In this document: piece by piece, positions 1 to 10,422 of the stretch
How positions within the stretch are numbered: position 1 is the stretch's first letter
How the letters are laid out: each line of letters opens with the position of its first letter
Origin: Mycolicibacter senuensis
GTDB lineage: Bacteria; Actinomycetota; Actinomycetes; Mycobacteriales; Mycobacteriaceae
DNA: 64,000 nucleotides
Reading direction: 5' to 3'
Assembly: GCF_002101885.1 (NCBI RefSeq)
Contig: NZ_LQPS01000032.1
Span: 88,269-152,268, forward strand
Translations under genes and position numbers: made by a program
Notes under the pieces: generated by a model
What the model was told of the DNA's origin: nothing
The model's database searches: none
Seen by the model: only the letters and a program-made list of their open reading frames with translations

Positions 1-788
1 GCCCGCAGCCCGCGCCACTGCCGCGGCGACATCACGCACAGCCGCACGTAGCCGTCCCTGCACGGGTAGATCGGGTAGGCGTCCTGGTTGCGGGGCCGGC
101 CACGCCAGCGGCTCGCCCCGCGACGGGCCGCGGCCACCTGCCCCTGGGAACCGAAGATCGGATCGAGCACCGTGACCACCGCATCGAAGCGGGAGAAGTC
201 GATGTAATCGCCTACGCCGCAGCGCAACCGGTTGTAGTAGGCCACCAGCACCGCCCAGGCGGCCTGTACCGCCGCGGTCGCCGATGCGATCCCGTCCGGT
301 GGCAGCACCGGGGTTCCGGTGGTCGGCCCCGATCGCGACAGCGCACCCGCGAGGGCGTAGAGCACCGCGTCGGTGGCCTGCCAGTGCGAACGTGGTCCGC
401 TCATGCCGAAGTCGGTGACCGACATCGTCACCAGGTGGCTGTAGCGGTCGGCCAGTTCAGCGCACGAGGTCGCGAACCGCGAGGCCCCCAGGTCCGCGGT
501 GCGCCCGCGCGGGCCGCCGTCCACGACGATGTCGGCGGTGCGCGCCAGCTCGTCGAATCGGCGGCGGTCCCGTTCGTCGGCCGGATCCAGGGTGACGCTG
601 CGCTTGTTGGCGTTGTGCAACGCGAAGGAGATGCTCACGCCGCCCAGAAACGGGGCGACGGTGCGCGCCGGACTGCCAGCCGGCGGCTCCACCTTGAGCA
701 CGTCGGCTCCCAGGTCGGCGAGCAACCGGGTGACCGCGTCGGCGTCACCACCGGCCAGATCCAGGACACGAACCGATTCCAGCAGCAC
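1..788 (-). CDS. Family III CoA-transferase (CaiB/BaiF type), 3' end cut off by window edge
   Basis: Reading leftward from a GTG at 788, the frame is open to the window edge, giving about 262 residues of the N-terminal part. It begins VLLESVRVLDLAGG, followed by a stretch ending LGADVLKVEPP, which is the usual opening of family III CoA-transferases. Further in are NANKRSVTLD, the region DFGMSGPRSHW, and near the edge CRDGYVRLCVMSPRQWRGL, all typical of the family. Members move CoA between an acyl-CoA and a free acid through an aspartyl-CoA intermediate; the substrate cannot be told from sequence. No ATG is available in this frame near the start, so GTG 788 is my choice. It is divergent from xfp with only 58 bases between the two starts. 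Confidence 0.85.
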   Translation of the reverse strand, partial: MLLESVRVLDLAGGDADAVTRLLADLGADVLKVEPPAGSPARTVAPFLGGVSISFALHNANKRSVTLDPADERDRRRFDELARTADIVVDGGPRGRTADLGASRFATSCAELADRYSHLVTMSVTDFGMSGPRSHWQATDAVLYALAGALSRSGPTTGTPVLPPDGIASATAAVQAAWAVLVAYYNRLRCGVGDYIDFSRFDAVVTVLDPIFGSQGQVAAARRGASRWRGRPRNQDAYPIYPCRDGYVRLCVMSPRQWRGLR

Positions 789-846
789 GTGGTCAGGGTA
801 ATGAATGGTTGCCGGGGTTCCGCTTGGGCGCGGACAATCGCAGAGT

Positions 847-3252
847 ATGAGTGCAGAGACCACGACGCCGACATCCCCCACGCTCCCCGACGACGGCCTA
901 ACACGCATCGACGCCTACTGGCGAGCCGCCAATTACCTGTCGGTGGGCCAGATCTACCTGTTGGACAACCCGCTGCTGACCGAACCGCTGGCCGCCGAGC
1001 ACGTCAAACCGCGGTTGTTGGGGCACTGGGGCACCACCCCGGGCCTGAACCTGCTTTACGTGCACCTGAATCGGGTCATCCGCGAGCGTGACGCCGACGT
1101 CATCTTCGTCACCGGACCCGGTCACGGCGGGCCGGCACTGGTCGCCAACGCCTACCTGGAGGGCACCTACAGCCAGGTGTACACCGGCATCGAGGAGAAC
1201 CGGGACGGACTGCGGAAACTGTTCCGGCAGTTCTCTTTTCCCGGCGGCGTGCCCAGCCACGTGGCCGCCGAGACGCCGGGCTCCATCCATGAGGGAGGCG
1301 AGCTGGGCTACGCGCTGGTGCATGCCTTCGGCGCGGCCTTCGACAACCCGGAGCTGGTGGTGGCCTGTGTCATCGGCGACGGCGAGGCCGAGACCGGGCC
1401 ACTGGCGGCCAGCTGGCATTCGAACAAATTCCTCAACCCGGCCACCGACGGCGCGGTGCTGCCCATCCTGCATCTCAACGGCTACAAGATCGCCAATCCG
1501 ACGCTGCTGGCCCGGATCCCGCATTCGGAGTTGGAGGCCCTGCTGCGTGGCTACGGCTACCGGCCGATCACCGTCGCCGGCGACGATCCGGCCGTCGTGC
1601 ACCGGTCGCTGGCGGCCGCGCTCGACGACGCGTTCGACGACATCGCGGCGATCCGCCATGCCGCGCGCGCCGACGGCTCGACCATGCGGCCGGTGTGGCC
1701 GATGATCGTGCTGCGCACCCCTAAAGGCTGGACCGGTCCGGGAAAGGTGGACGGTCAGCAGGTGGAGGGCACCTGGCGATCGCATCAGGTGCCGCTCGCT
1801 GCGACCCGCACCGATCCCGAGCATCGCTGGCAGCTGGAGGAATGGCTGCGCAGTTACCGGCCGACGGAGCTTTTCGACGAATCGGGCCGGCTGCAGCCGG
1901 AGCTGGCCGCACTGGCGCCGCGCGGGAACCGCCGGATGAGCGCCAACCCGCACGCCAACGGCGGTCTGCTGCTGCGCGACCTGGACCTGCCCGACTTCCG
2001 GGACTACGCCGTGCCGGTGCCCCGGCCGGCCACCGAGACCCACGAGGCCACCCGGGTGCTGGGGACGTTTTTGCGCGACGTCATCGACCGCAACCGCGAT
2101 CGATTCCGGTTGATGGGCCCCGACGAAACCGCCTCGAATCGCCTTTCGGCGGTATTCGAGACGACCGACCGGGTCTGGCTGTCGGAGACCGCACCCGGCG
2201 ATGACCACATGGCCCCCGACGGCCGAGTGCTCGAAGTGCTCTCCGAACACCTGTGCCAGGGCTGGCTGGAGGGGTATCTGCTGACCGGCCGGCATGGGCT
2301 GTTCAACTGCTACGAGGCGTTCGTGCACATCGTCGACTCGATGTTCAACCAGCACGCCAAGTGGCTTGCGGTCAGCCGGGAGCTGCCGTGGCGTCGGCCG
2401 ATCGCCTCACTGAACTACCTGCTGACCTCCCACGTCTGGCGCCAGGACCACAACGGCGCGTCACACCAGGATCCGGGCTTCATCGACCTGGTGGCCAATA
2501 AACGCCCGGAGGTGGTGCGGGTCTACTTACCGCCGGACGGCAACACCCTGCTGTCGGTGGCCGACCACTGCCTGCGCAGCCGCAACTACGTAAACGTGAT
2601 CGTCGCCGGCAAGCAGCCCGCACTGGCCTACCTGGACATGCCCGAGGCGGTGGCCCACTGCACCCGCGGGCTGGGCATCTGGGACTGGGCCGGCACCGCC
2701 ACCGGGGAGCCGGACGTGGTGCTGGCCTGCGCCGGCGACATCCCCACCCTCGAAACGTTGGCCGCCGCGGACATCTTGCGCCGGGAGCTGCCCGGCCTTG
2801 CCGTGCGGGTGGTCAATGTGGTGGACATCATGCGGCTGCAGCCTGCCACCGACCATCCGCACGGGTTGCCCGACAGTGAGTTCGACGCTCTGTTCACCCG
2901 CGACAAGCCGGTGATCTTCGCCTACCACGGCTATGCCTGGCTGATCCACCGGCTCGCCTATCGGCGCACCAACCACGACCAGATGCACGTGCGCGGATAC
3001 CGGGAGCGCGGTACCACCACCACGCCGTTCGACATGGTGATGCTCAACGACCTGGATCGCTTCCATCTGGTGCTGGACGTGATCGACCGGGTGCCGGGTC
3101 TGGCTGAGCGCAGCGCGGTGCTGCGCCAGCAGATGGTCGATGCCCGGCTGGCCGCCCGGCTCTACACCCGCGAGCACGGTGAGGACGACCCGCGGATCAC
3201 CGACTGGACCTGGGGAACGAGCGTATCCGGAGCCGACGGCGAGATAAGGTGA
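847..3252 (+). CDS. xfp: Phosphoketolase (xylulose-5-phosphate/fructose-6-phosphate)
   Basis: 801-residue thiamine-diphosphate enzyme that cleaves xylulose-5-phosphate and/or fructose-6-phosphate with phosphate to acetyl phosphate plus a C3 or C4 sugar phosphate. The opening [21 protein letters not shown], the block [19 protein letters not shown], and the ThDP motif with GDG at residues 177-179 followed by [12 protein letters not shown] are diagnostic. Length matches the family. An in-frame ATG exists at 805, but the family N-terminus begins at MSAETTTP (847), so I use 847. A hexamer GACAAT lies 8 bases before that ATG, so the transcript could be leaderless; this is weak. The downstream gene overlaps or abuts the stop. 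With gnd1 nearby it fits a bypass from pentose phosphates to acetyl phosphate, although the two are not in one operon. Confidence 0.95.
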   Translation: MSAETTTPTSPTLPDDGLTRIDAYWRAANYLSVGQIYLLDNPLLTEPLAAEHVKPRLLGHWGTTPGLNLLYVHLNRVIRERDADVIFVTGPGHGGPALVANAYLEGTYSQVYTGIEENRDGLRKLFRQFSFPGGVPSHVAAETPGSIHEGGELGYALVHAFGAAFDNPELVVACVIGDGEAETGPLAASWHSNKFLNPATDGAVLPILHLNGYKIANPTLLARIPHSELEALLRGYGYRPITVAGDDPAVVHRSLAAALDDAFDDIAAIRHAARADGSTMRPVWPMIVLRTPKGWTGPGKVDGQQVEGTWRSHQVPLAATRTDPEHRWQLEEWLRSYRPTELFDESGRLQPELAALAPRGNRRMSANPHANGGLLLRDLDLPDFRDYAVPVPRPATETHEATRVLGTFLRDVIDRNRDRFRLMGPDETASNRLSAVFETTDRVWLSETAPGDDHMAPDGRVLEVLSEHLCQGWLEGYLLTGRHGLFNCYEAFVHIVDSMFNQHAKWLAVSRELPWRRPIASLNYLLTSHVWRQDHNGASHQDPGFIDLVANKRPEVVRVYLPPDGNTLLSVADHCLRSRNYVNVIVAGKQPALAYLDMPEAVAHCTRGLGIWDWAGTATGEPDVVLACAGDIPTLETLAAADILRRELPGLAVRVVNVVDIMRLQPATDHPHGLPDSEFDALFTRDKPVIFAYHGYAWLIHRLAYRRTNHDQMHVRGYRERGTTTTPFDMVMLNDLDRFHLVLDVIDRVPGLAERSAVLRQQMVDARLAARLYTREHGEDDPRITDWTWGTSVSGADGEIR

Positions 3253-3257
3253 CGGCC

Positions 3258-3668
3258 ATGACTGTTCACCCGTCACCGGTCCGGACGCCCCGCAAGGCGA
3301 CAATGCTGTTGTTCGGCGCGCTCGTCGCCTCGGTGACCGTCGCCGGTGTCACCCCGGCCGGCGCCACGCCGGACCTGACCCTGGTGCCCATCCGCTATGA
3401 GCTGACCGGAACCGGTGTCGCCGGCTACATCACCTACCAGACCCAGCGCGGTCAGTCACACGCCACCAACGCCCCATTGCCCTGGTCGATCGAGCTGACC
3501 GGCCGGATGACCAACATGACCACTCCCGCCTTGTACTCGGTGAGCGCCCAGGGTGCCGGCCCCGGCACGCTGAGTTGCACGGTCAGCGTCAACGGGAAGG
3601 TCGTCAGCCAGAAGACCGCGACCGGTGACCCGGCGCGGGTGCTGTGCACGACCCACGAGCCTCGCTGA
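3258..3668 (+). CDS. Small secreted MmpS-like protein
   Basis: About 136 residues. A basic N-terminus and hydrophobic stretch (MLLFGALVASVTVAGVTPAGA) look like a cleavable signal peptide. The rest resembles the extracytoplasmic domain of MmpS proteins: YELTGTGVAGYITYQT, NAPLPWSIELTG, a paired-cysteine end (GTLSCTVSVNGKVV ... RVLCTT). MmpS proteins normally sit next to an MmpL lipid transporter and keep an uncleaved membrane anchor; here no mmpL is nearby. A GTG at 3249 overlaps the xfp stop as GTGA, but the ATG at 3258 has AAGGTG six bases upstream, so I prefer it. Probably cotranscribed with xfp. Function unknown; a periplasmic accessory role is inference. Confidence 0.75.
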   Translation: MTVHPSPVRTPRKATMLLFGALVASVTVAGVTPAGATPDLTLVPIRYELTGTGVAGYITYQTQRGQSHATNAPLPWSIELTGRMTNMTTPALYSVSAQGAGPGTLSCTVSVNGKVVSQKTATGDPARVLCTTHEPR

Positions 3669-3721
3669 GCTTCCTGACCCCCACGCGCACCAGCGCCACT
3701 GTGTCGGCGCCTGAGCGCGCG

Positions 3722-3727
3722 TAGAAT
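3722..3727 (+). promoter_or_regulatory. Putative -10 box for a leaderless transcript
   Basis: TAGAAT ends seven bases before the ATG at 3735, placing the expected transcription start on or next to the start codon. No ribosome binding site is visible before the gene. Leaderless mRNAs are common in mycobacteria. No good -35 is seen. Confidence 0.4.
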
Positions 3728-3734
3728 CCGACCA

Positions 3735-4502
3735 ATGCCTTGCCACGATTTCGCGGCGTCCGGGGGGCGGCATCCATTGGGGGCACAACTCTCGGCGCTG
3801 AATCAGTTTCGCGCCTTCGTCGACGTCGCCGTCGTCGTGGTGGTGTTGGCGCTGGCCAATCTGGTCGCGCACTTCACCACGCCTTGGGCGGCGGTGGCCA
3901 CGGTGCCCGCCGTCGCCGTCGGCCTGGTGGCCCTGGTCCGCTGCAACGGTCTGAGCTGGGCGGAGCTCGGTTTGGGCCGGGCCCACTGGAAGTCGGGGGT
4001 CGGCTACGCCGTCGCGGCGGTACTGGTTGTGGTGTCGGTGATCGCCGTCGGCGCCCTGCTGCCCTGGACCAGGCCGATGTTCTTGAACAACCACTACGCC
4101 ACCCTGTCGGGCGCTGTGGTGGCCTCGATGCTGGTCATCCCGCTGCAGACCGTCATCCCCGAAGAGTTGGCGTTCCGCGGCGCGCTGCACGGCGCACTGC
4201 ACCGGGCGTGGGGTTTCCGCGGGGTCGCCGCGGCGGGCTCGCTGCTGTTCGGGTTGTGGCATGTGGCCACCTCGCTCGGGCTGACCAGCAGCAACGTCGG
4301 ATTCACCCGGCTGTTCGGCGGCGGGTTTCTGGGCATGTCGGCTGGGGTGACGCTGGCGGTGCTGGCTACCGGGGCAGCCGGTTTCGTGTTCAGCTGGCTG
4401 CGCCGCCGCAGTGGCAGTCTCATCGCTCCGATCGCGCTGCACTGGTCGCTCAACGGGGTCGGCGCCCTCGCCGCCGCCCTGGTGTGGCAGCTGTCGGCCT
4501 GA
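3735..4502 (+). CDS. CPBP family intramembrane glutamic protease (Rv1863c-like)
   Basis: 255 residues with about six to eight hydrophobic segments. The CPBP (CAAX protease/bacteriocin-processing) signature is present: EELAFR at residues 143-148, then FGLWH about 35 residues later and IALHWSLNG near the C-terminus, providing the Glu-Glu, Arg, His and His/Asn residues of the membrane active site. Members are abundant in actinobacteria; the substrate is unknown. The gene faces the adhA group tail to tail, matching the Rv1862/Rv1863c arrangement. A TAGAAT box at 3722-3727 ends seven bases before the ATG and no Shine-Dalgarno is visible, so the mRNA may be leaderless. Confidence 0.85.
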   Translation: MPCHDFAASGGRHPLGAQLSALNQFRAFVDVAVVVVVLALANLVAHFTTPWAAVATVPAVAVGLVALVRCNGLSWAELGLGRAHWKSGVGYAVAAVLVVVSVIAVGALLPWTRPMFLNNHYATLSGAVVASMLVIPLQTVIPEELAFRGALHGALHRAWGFRGVAAAGSLLFGLWHVATSLGLTSSNVGFTRLFGGGFLGMSAGVTLAVLATGAAGFVFSWLRRRSGSLIAPIALHWSLNGVGALAAALVWQLSA

Positions 4503-4526
4503 GCCGTTCAGCGAGGCTCCGACGGA

Positions 4527-5555
4527 TCACACCACGAGCACGGCGGCACCGGCGACCCGGTCCGCGGCAAGGTCCGCCAGCGCCCGGTCGGCGTCTCCCA
4601 GCGAGTACTCCGGTGAAGTCACAGTGAGGTGGTGCGCCGCGGCGAAGTCGAGAAAGTCGCGGGCATCGGCGCGGGTGTTCGAGGTCACCGACCGGATCCG
4701 TCGTTCGTAGAACAGGTCACGCTGGTAGTTCAGCGCCGGGATGTCGCTCAGATGGATACCGGCGATCGCGCACGTACCGCCGCGATCCAGCGCCTGGCAG
4801 GCCGGCGGCACCAGCTCGCCGACCGGAGCGAACAGGATGGCAGAGTCTAACCGAACCGGCGGCGGGTCGGCCGCCCCCTGCACCGAGGCGGCCCCCAGCT
4901 GTAGCGCCAGCTCCCGGGCCCGCGGGTCACGGGTCATGACATGCACCTCGGCGCCGCGGGCCAACGCGACCTGCGCGGTGATGTGAGCACTGCCGCCGAA
5001 CCCGTAGATCCCGAGCCGGCCGCCGGGCGGCAGGTCGGCGAGCTGCAACGAGCGGTAGCCGATGATCCCGGCGCACAGCAACGGCGCCAACTCGCCGTCG
5101 CGGTAGCCGGCGGGCAGATGATGGGCGAACGCGGCCGGGACGGTGGCGAATTCGGCGTATCCGCCGTCGGAGTCCCAGCCGGTGTAGCGCGACCGTGGGC
5201 AGAGGTTCTCGTCACCCCGGCGGCAGTATCGGCAGGTTCCGCAGGTGTGCCGCAGCCAGGCGATTCCGACCCGATCCCCCACGGCGAAGCCCCCGCCGGC
5301 TTCAGCGCCCACCTCGACGACCTCGCCGACCACCTCGTGGCCCGGGGTGACCCCGGCGCGGTGTACCGGTAGGTCACCTTCGGTGACGTGCAGGTCGGTA
5401 CGGCACACTCCGCAGGCGCGCACCGCGACCAGCAACTCCGAGGGCCGTGGCCGGGGCACCGCTGCGCTGACCCGGTGCAAGGGACCGTCTGCGATGGGAC
5501 CGGGACGAGCGACCCGCCAGGCGGTCATGGTCACCCCGGGAGACTGCGCACCCAT
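4527..5555 (-). CDS. adhA: Zinc-dependent alcohol dehydrogenase (AdhA-like)
   Basis: 342-residue medium-chain dehydrogenase that would oxidise an alcohol or reduce an aldehyde with NAD(P). Catalytic zinc ligands are in [17 protein letters not shown] and [12 protein letters not shown]; the structural-zinc cysteines are in the [15 protein letters not shown] block; the nucleotide-binding motif is [10 protein letters not shown]. The product matches M. tuberculosis AdhA (Rv1862) in type and place, next to the GlsB-like gene. The frame is open far upstream. ATG 5555 (MGAQSPGV...) and ATG 5528 (MTAWRV, with GGGGTGA just before it) are both possible; I chose the longer one because relatives carry a few residues before this tryptophan motif. 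Physiological substrate unknown. Confidence 0.88.
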   Translation of the reverse strand: MGAQSPGVTMTAWRVARPGPIADGPLHRVSAAVPRPRPSELLVAVRACGVCRTDLHVTEGDLPVHRAGVTPGHEVVGEVVEVGAEAGGGFAVGDRVGIAWLRHTCGTCRYCRRGDENLCPRSRYTGWDSDGGYAEFATVPAAFAHHLPAGYRDGELAPLLCAGIIGYRSLQLADLPPGGRLGIYGFGGSAHITAQVALARGAEVHVMTRDPRARELALQLGAASVQGAADPPPVRLDSAILFAPVGELVPPACQALDRGGTCAIAGIHLSDIPALNYQRDLFYERRIRSVTSNTRADARDFLDFAAAHHLTVTSPEYSLGDADRALADLAADRVAGAAVLVV

Positions 5556-5587
5556 GACGACATTCTGCGCAGCAGCCGCAGGTCGGG

Positions 5588-5902
5588 TCAGCCTTTGCGC
5601 ACCAACCCGAGCAGCCATAGCAGCACGACCGACCCCAGGGTCGCGGTGAACAGCGTGAACCACCAGCCACCGCCGGCGGTGTCGAGGAAGAAACTCAGCA
5701 GGAAACCACCGATCAACGCGCCGATGACACCGATCACGATGTTCATCAGAATTCCGCGGCCGTCGCCACCGACGATCTTGCCGGCGAGCCAGCCTGCGAT
5801 AGCACCGATGATGATGTAGCCGATCCAGCCGACGCTGGTCAGCGTCGTCGAGCGTTCGGCGAGGAATTCCGTTGCCGCCAGCACATACGTTTGCGCAGTC
5901 AT
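5588..5902 (-). CDS. GlsB/YeaQ/YmgE family small membrane protein (Rv1861-like)
   Basis: 104 residues with three strongly hydrophobic segments. The glycine-rich core [20 protein letters not shown] and [20 protein letters not shown] is the transglycosylase-associated (GlsB) family hallmark. Role undefined; relatives in other bacteria are linked to envelope stress, but that is not shown here. It lies between apa and adhA in the same direction, as in M. tuberculosis. Start is an ATG read leftward from 5902; the stop is 32 bases before the longest adhA start. Confidence 0.85.
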   Translation of the reverse strand: MTAQTYVLAATEFLAERSTTLTSVGWIGYIIIGAIAGWLAGKIVGGDGRGILMNIVIGVIGALIGGFLLSFFLDTAGGGWWFTLFTATLGSVVLLWLLGLVRKG

Positions 5903-5958
5903 ATGGCCAGGCTAGCGGTTTTTACACCGCTGCGCGGCAAACTAGGTCAGCTGATGCG

Positions 5959-6888
5959 TCAGGGGGCGGGCGCCGGTGCCGGCGGTGGCGCCGGAGCGGG
6001 TTCCGGGGCCGGGGCGGGCGCCGGAGCGGGCGCCGGAGCAGGTGCGGGCGCCGGGATACCCGGGATGCCGGGAACCGGTGCGGGCGCCGGCTCGACCGGG
6101 GCCGGGGCGGCGGGCAGCGGGCGGATGGACTCCGTCAGCGCTTTAGCCGCCTCCCGGTCCACCGGATTGTTGGCGGTTCCCAGCCACACCACGAACCACC
6201 GCTCGGACTGGACGCCGGTGCCGCCGTCGGCCGGCGGCACCCCGATGACGCCGCTCCAGATCTGGCCGACCGGTTTGGCCGGGTCGGTGAACTTGACCTC
6301 GTAGTAGGACGCGCTGCCGGTCAGACCACCGCCCGCCAGCTCGGTGCCCTCCTGGTTGGCGCGGGTACCGGGGTAGGGCATGAAGAATTCGCCCATGTCC
6401 GATCCGAGCCGGGTGGCGGCCTTGGCGTTGTCGGTCTCGGCGCTGGCGTAGAGCCGCTGATCCAGCTTGCCGAGCACGATCCTGGTGTCGTTGGCCACCG
6501 GCGCGGGCTGCCCGGGCAGCATCGGCTCACCGGTCTGCTTGCTCAACAGCGACGACCCGTATTCGAGGTGGCTGGTGTCGGACTGCACCCAACCGCCGGG
6601 CAGTACGTAGCTGAATCCGCCGGCCAGGTCGTCGACCCGGCCCACCTCGGGTGCGCCCGGCTCGGCGACCGGCGGCGGTGCGTTCGGGTCGGGCGGCGGC
6701 GGGGCGGCGTCGGCCGGTGGGGCGTCGGCCGTGGCAGGCGGCGCGGGTGGCGGCGGCGGAGGCGGGTCCGCGTAGGCCGGCGATGCCATGGCGAATGCCA
6801 GCGCACCGGCGATCGCGGTGGCCCACGTCGTCGCGGCCACCGCTCGAATACCCCTGTGAGCCGTTGAGGTCACGTCCACCTGCTTCAT
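5959..6888 (-). CDS. apa: Alanine/proline-rich secreted protein Apa (fibronectin-attachment protein)
   Basis: 309 residues. A signal peptide ends around ASPAYA (residue 40), followed by a Pro/Ala-rich N-terminal segment, a conserved central domain ([64 protein letters not shown]) and a C-terminal tract of repeated Ala-Pro. The match to M. tuberculosis Apa (Rv1860) is close through the central domain. Apa is an exported mannosylated glycoprotein and fibronectin-binding adhesin in M. tuberculosis; mannosylation here is inferred from the Thr/Pro-rich ends. The frame opens 12 codons further upstream, but ATG 6888 fits the family start. It follows modC closely. Confidence 0.95.
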   Translation of the reverse strand: MKQVDVTSTAHRGIRAVAATTWATAIAGALAFAMASPAYADPPPPPPPAPPATADAPPADAAPPPPDPNAPPPVAEPGAPEVGRVDDLAGGFSYVLPGGWVQSDTSHLEYGSSLLSKQTGEPMLPGQPAPVANDTRIVLGKLDQRLYASAETDNAKAATRLGSDMGEFFMPYPGTRANQEGTELAGGGLTGSASYYEVKFTDPAKPVGQIWSGVIGVPPADGGTGVQSERWFVVWLGTANNPVDREAAKALTESIRPLPAAPAPVEPAPAPVPGIPGIPAPAPAPAPAPAPAPAPEPAPAPPPAPAPAP

Positions 6889-6925
6889 GGCAGAAAAACC
6901 TACCGCGTCCCGACCGCTACGCAAG

Positions 6926-8050
6926 TTACGCCATGCCGGGGTGTGTCGCGCGCAATGTCACTTCCTGCGCCTTGACACCGAACCAGACCGGCTCCCCGGG
7001 CGCGAGCCGCAGCTCGCCGGCGGCCTCGACGGTGATGTCCGCGGCCAGTCCCGGCGCGCCGTCCGGCTGGTCGACGCCTCGCACCTGGATCGCGCTGCCT
7101 CGTGCGTCCAGTTCGGCGACGGTGACCGCGACGAGGTTGCGCGGGCTGCCGTGCCCGGGCGGCTCCCGATACACCGCAACCGCTCGCGGTGAACACACCG
7201 CGACGGCCGGTCGGCCGACGCCCGGGCCGTCGTCGGCGACCCCGTGCCACCGGTCGCCCCACCGGGTGCGCAGCACGCCGTCGCTTTCGATCACCCCGGC
7301 CACCAGATTGAATCCGGCGATGCGCGCCCCGAATCGGCTGCGCGGAGCAGCCAAAACCTCTGCGGTACCGCCGATTTCGGCAACCCGGCCCGATTCGAGC
7401 ACCAGCACCCGGTCGGCCAGCGCGAACACGTCGAGCAAGTCGTGGGTGACCAGCACCGTGGTGCGGCGGGTGCCGGCGATGACCTCACGCAGCACGGTGC
7501 GCACCGCATCGGCCGCGGCGACGTCGAGCCCGGCCAACGGCTCGTCGAGCAGGAGCACGTCGGGTTCGGCGGCCAGCGCGCGGGCGATCGCGACCCGCTG
7601 GGCCTGCCCGCCGGAGAGCCGGCTCGGCCTGCGGTCGGCCAGCTCTTCGGCGCCGACGGCACGTAACCACGGGGCCGCCGCTGCCCGGGTGCGTGCCTGC
7701 CGCCGGCCGAGGCGCCACCGACGGTGCCGGCTGTGCGGGCCGAACGCCACGTTGGCGGCCACACTCAGGTGCGGGAACAGCAGTGGCTCCTGCATCAGCA
7801 GGCCGATCCGACGGTCGCAGGTGGCGATGTGCACCCCGGCCTCGGCGTCGGTCAGCACCCGGTCGCCGACCCGCACCAGGCCCAGGTCGGGCCGCAGCAG
7901 GCCGGCGATCACGTGCAGCAGGGTGGATTTGCCGGCGCCGTTGGGCCCGAGCACGGCGAGCACCTCCCCCGGCGCGACCGTGATCCGCACATCCAGGCCG
8001 CGCTCGGCCACCACCGCGCGCAGCGTCAGCCCGCCCGCCACGCCCGTCAC
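6926..8050 (-). CDS. modC: Molybdate ABC transporter ATP-binding protein
   Basis: 374 residues. Walker [11 protein letters not shown]-loop [11 protein letters not shown], signature [15 protein letters not shown], Walker [13 protein letters not shown] and H-loop VLVTHD are all present. The C-terminal third is a TOBE/MOP-like domain. With ModB and ModA it forms the molybdate importer, feeding molybdenum cofactor enzymes. GTG start; its GTGA overlaps the modB stop by four bases, suggesting coupled translation. Downstream apa begins after a short gap, the same order as Rv1857-Rv1860. Confidence 0.93.
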   Translation of the reverse strand: MTGVAGGLTLRAVVAERGLDVRITVAPGEVLAVLGPNGAGKSTLLHVIAGLLRPDLGLVRVGDRVLTDAEAGVHIATCDRRIGLLMQEPLLFPHLSVAANVAFGPHSRHRRWRLGRRQARTRAAAAPWLRAVGAEELADRRPSRLSGGQAQRVAIARALAAEPDVLLLDEPLAGLDVAAADAVRTVLREVIAGTRRTTVLVTHDLLDVFALADRVLVLESGRVAEIGGTAEVLAAPRSRFGARIAGFNLVAGVIESDGVLRTRWGDRWHGVADDGPGVGRPAVAVCSPRAVAVYREPPGHGSPRNLVAVTVAELDARGSAIQVRGVDQPDGAPGLAADITVEAAGELRLAPGEPVWFGVKAQEVTLRATHPGMA

Positions 8051-8835
8051 CGGATGCCGGCCAGTCGCCGGGCTCCCAGCCCCAGCACCACCACCGCCGC
8101 CACCGCCACCAGCAGCAGCGACATCGCCGCGGCCGCATCAGCGTCGGTCACCCGCTGCAGGTAGATCGCCAGCGGCAGCGTTCGGGTGACGCCTTCGCGG
8201 GAGCCGGCGAAGGTCAACGTCGCCCCGAACTCCCCCAGCGACCGCGCGAAGGCCAGCACCGCACCCGAGATCAGGCCCGGTGTCAGCAGCGGCAGCGTCA
8301 CCCGCCACCACACCGCGCTCGGCCGGGCACCCAGGCTGGCGGCCACCACCTCATAGTCGGCGCCGGCGGTGCGGGCCGCCCCCTCCAGGGCGATCACCAG
8401 GAACGGCAGTGACACGAACGTCTGCGCCAGCACCACCGCGGCCGTGGTGAACGCGATATGGATTCCGGCCGCCTCCAGATGACGGCCCAGCAGCCCGAGC
8501 CGCCCGAACGCGTACAGCAGCGCGATACCGCCCACCACCGGCGGCAGCACCAGCGGCAGCAACGTCAGCGGCCGCAACAGCCGCACCACCGGCGACTGGC
8601 TGCGCGCCAGGACCAACGCCATCGGCACGCCCAGCACGACGCAGAGCGCGGTACTGATCGCGGCGGTTTTCAGGCTCAGCACCAGCGCGGTCATCGAGGA
8701 CGGACTGGTGATCAACGACCAGAAATTGGGCCAGTCGACCCTGACCGCGATCGCCACCAACGGCAGCACCACGAAGGCGGCGCCGATCGCGGCGGGCACA
8801 TAGACCCAGCCCGGCAGGTCGTTGGGCCGATGCAC
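8047..8835 (-). CDS. modB: Molybdate ABC transporter permease
   Basis: 262 residues with about five or six membrane spans. The EAA loop that contacts ModC is visible ([20 protein letters not shown], then [10 protein letters not shown]), as is the conserved [10 protein letters not shown] segment of ModB proteins. It forms the inner-membrane channel of the molybdate importer. It starts with GTG three bases after the modA stop and overlaps modC by four bases; the three genes are one operon. Confidence 0.93.
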   Translation of the reverse strand: MHRPNDLPGWVYVPAAIGAAFVVLPLVAIAVRVDWPNFWSLITSPSSMTALVLSLKTAAISTALCVVLGVPMALVLARSQSPVVRLLRPLTLLPLVLPPVVGGIALLYAFGRLGLLGRHLEAAGIHIAFTTAAVVLAQTFVSLPFLVIALEGAARTAGADYEVVAASLGARPSAVWWRVTLPLLTPGLISGAVLAFARSLGEFGATLTFAGSREGVTRTLPLAIYLQRVTDADAAAAMSLLLVAVAAVVVLGLGARRLAGIR

Positions 8836-8838
8836 AGA

Positions 8839-9603
8839 TCAGGGCTCACCGAAGCCGGCGGCGTGCAGGATCTGCTGCCCTGCCGCACCGGCGACCAACT
8901 CGACGAACGCGCGGGCCGGTGCGGGTTGTGCCGCGTCTTTGAGCACTGCGACCGGGTAGGTGTTGACCGCGCTCTCCGCCTCCGGGAATTCGACGGTGGC
9001 CACCTTGTCGCCGGCGTTGATGGCGTCGGTGCGGTAGACGATCCCGGCGTCGGCCTGGCCGGTGGTGACCTTGTTGAGCACGTCGGTGACGTCGGGCTCC
9101 TCGCTGACGGGGTGCACCCGGCCCCCGGTGATGTCTTCGACCTTGCGGGTCGCCGCGCCGCACGGCACCGGCGGTTGGCAGACCACCACGGCCAGGCCGG
9201 CACGGGCCAGATCGGCGAAAGAGCGCACCGCGTGCGGGTTGTCGGGCGCGGTGACGATCACCAGCGTGTTGCTGGCGAACGGCACCGGCTCACCGTCCAG
9301 CAGGCCTGCCTCGGCGACCTTGTCCATCTGGGCGGTGTTGGCCGAGGCGAAGACGTCGGCGCCGGCGCCCTCGGTGAGCTGGGTGGCCAGATCCGAGGAC
9401 CCGGCGAAGTTGAACTCCACGCCCACGCCGGGGTGATCGGTCTTGAACTGCTCGGCGATCTCGGTGAACGCCGCCTTCAGCGACGCCGCCGCGAACACCG
9501 TGATCGATGGGGCCGCCGGCCGGGAACCACAGCCGGTCAGCCCCGCCGAACCCGCTGCCAGCATGAGCGCCACCACGCCGGAGACCGCCCGGGTTCGCCA
9601 CAT
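8839..9603 (-). CDS. modA: Molybdate-binding lipoprotein of ABC transporter
   Basis: 254 residues. A lipoprotein signal ends in LTGC, giving a lipidated Cys at residue 25. The mature protein begins with the ModA hallmark ITVFAAASLKAAFTEIAEQF and contains FNFAGSSDLATQLTEGAGADVFASA, which lines the oxyanion site. It captures molybdate (or tungstate) at the cell surface and delivers it to ModB. The frame is open well upstream, but that part is antisense to the SDR gene and has no family similarity; ATG 9603 is the true start. It is divergent from the SDR gene. Confidence 0.95.
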   Translation of the reverse strand: MWRTRAVSGVVALMLAAGSAGLTGCGSRPAAPSITVFAAASLKAAFTEIAEQFKTDHPGVGVEFNFAGSSDLATQLTEGAGADVFASANTAQMDKVAEAGLLDGEPVPFASNTLVIVTAPDNPHAVRSFADLARAGLAVVVCQPPVPCGAATRKVEDITGGRVHPVSEEPDVTDVLNKVTTGQADAGIVYRTDAINAGDKVATVEFPEAESAVNTYPVAVLKDAAQPAPARAFVELVAGAAGQQILHAAGFGEP

Positions 9604-9750
9604 GGCCCGAAGCCTATCGGCGATCGCAGGCGCGTCGGAGCCCCCCGGATCCGGACCGTAGCCGGATCGTGTCTGTGCCGAGTTCCGCCCTGCGCTCGCA
9701 AACCGGCTACTGTCCAGTAACATAGCTGCGAACACGAGGAGGTCCGACCG

Positions 9751-10422
9751 ATGGATGTGCTGGTCACCGGTGGTGACACCGAATTGGGTCGCGCCGTTGC
9801 AGAAGGCTTCAGCGAAGCCGGCCACAAGGTGACGCTCGCCGGGATGCGAGGCCCCGAGCTCGAGGTCGCAGCCAAAGAACTCGACGCCAACGCCGTCGTC
9901 TGCGACAACACGGATCCGGCGAGCCTGCTGGCGGCGCGCGGCCTGTTCCCACACCACCTCGACACCATCGTCAACGTTCCGGCGCCGCGCTGGCAGGGCG
10001 GTGACCCGCGCGCCTATTCGCTGGCCGACCAGGCCGCCGCGTGGCGCAACGCGCTCGACGCCACCGTGCTCTCGGCGGTGCTGACGGTCGGCACCGTCGG
10101 CGACCACCTGCGTTCCGGCGGCTCGATCGTTTCGGTGATGCCGGAGAACCCGCTCGACGGCGGCGCCGATGCGGCCGTCAAGGCCGCGCTGTCGAACTGG
10201 ACCGCCGGCCAGGCCACCGTCTTCGGCACCCGCGGGATCACCGTCAACGTGGTCGCCGCCGGCGCGGCGGCGCGCCCGGGCTATGACGGGCTCACCCGTA
10301 CCCCGGCCGGCGCGGACACCGAGATCGCCCGGCTGGCGGTGTTCTTGACCACACCGGCAGCCCGGCACATCACCGGCCAGACGCTGCATGTCAGCCACGG
10401 AGCGTTGGCCCATTTCGGCTGA
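9751..10422 (+). CDS. Short-chain dehydrogenase/reductase (Rv1856c-like)
   Basis: 223 residues. A Rossmann start MDVLVTGGDTELGRAVAEGF gives the NAD(P)-binding TGGxxxLG motif, and FLTTPAARHITGQTLHVSHGA is a typical SDR C-terminal block. The classical YxxxK catalytic pair is not obvious: the helix there reads AAVKAALSNWTAGQA, so activity may be altered. A good ribosome binding site (GAGGAGG) precedes ATG 9751. The M. tuberculosis relative occupies the same position between modA and ndh. Substrate unknown. Confidence 0.85.
   Translation: MDVLVTGGDTELGRAVAEGFSEAGHKVTLAGMRGPELEVAAKELDANAVVCDNTDPASLLAARGLFPHHLDTIVNVPAPRWQGGDPRAYSLADQAAAWRNALDATVLSAVLTVGTVGDHLRSGGSIVSVMPENPLDGGADAAVKAALSNWTAGQATVFGTRGITVNVVAAGAAARPGYDGLTRTPAGADTEIARLAVFLTTPAARHITGQTLHVSHGALAHFG

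Noticed and set aside
898..2355. Long open frame antisense to xfp
   Set aside because: High-GC shadow of a strongly conserved coding frame on the other strand; low-complexity composition and no family motif.
5959..6070. Repeated GCC/GGC tract considered as a DNA repeat element
   Set aside because: It simply encodes the Ala-Pro C-terminal tract of Apa.
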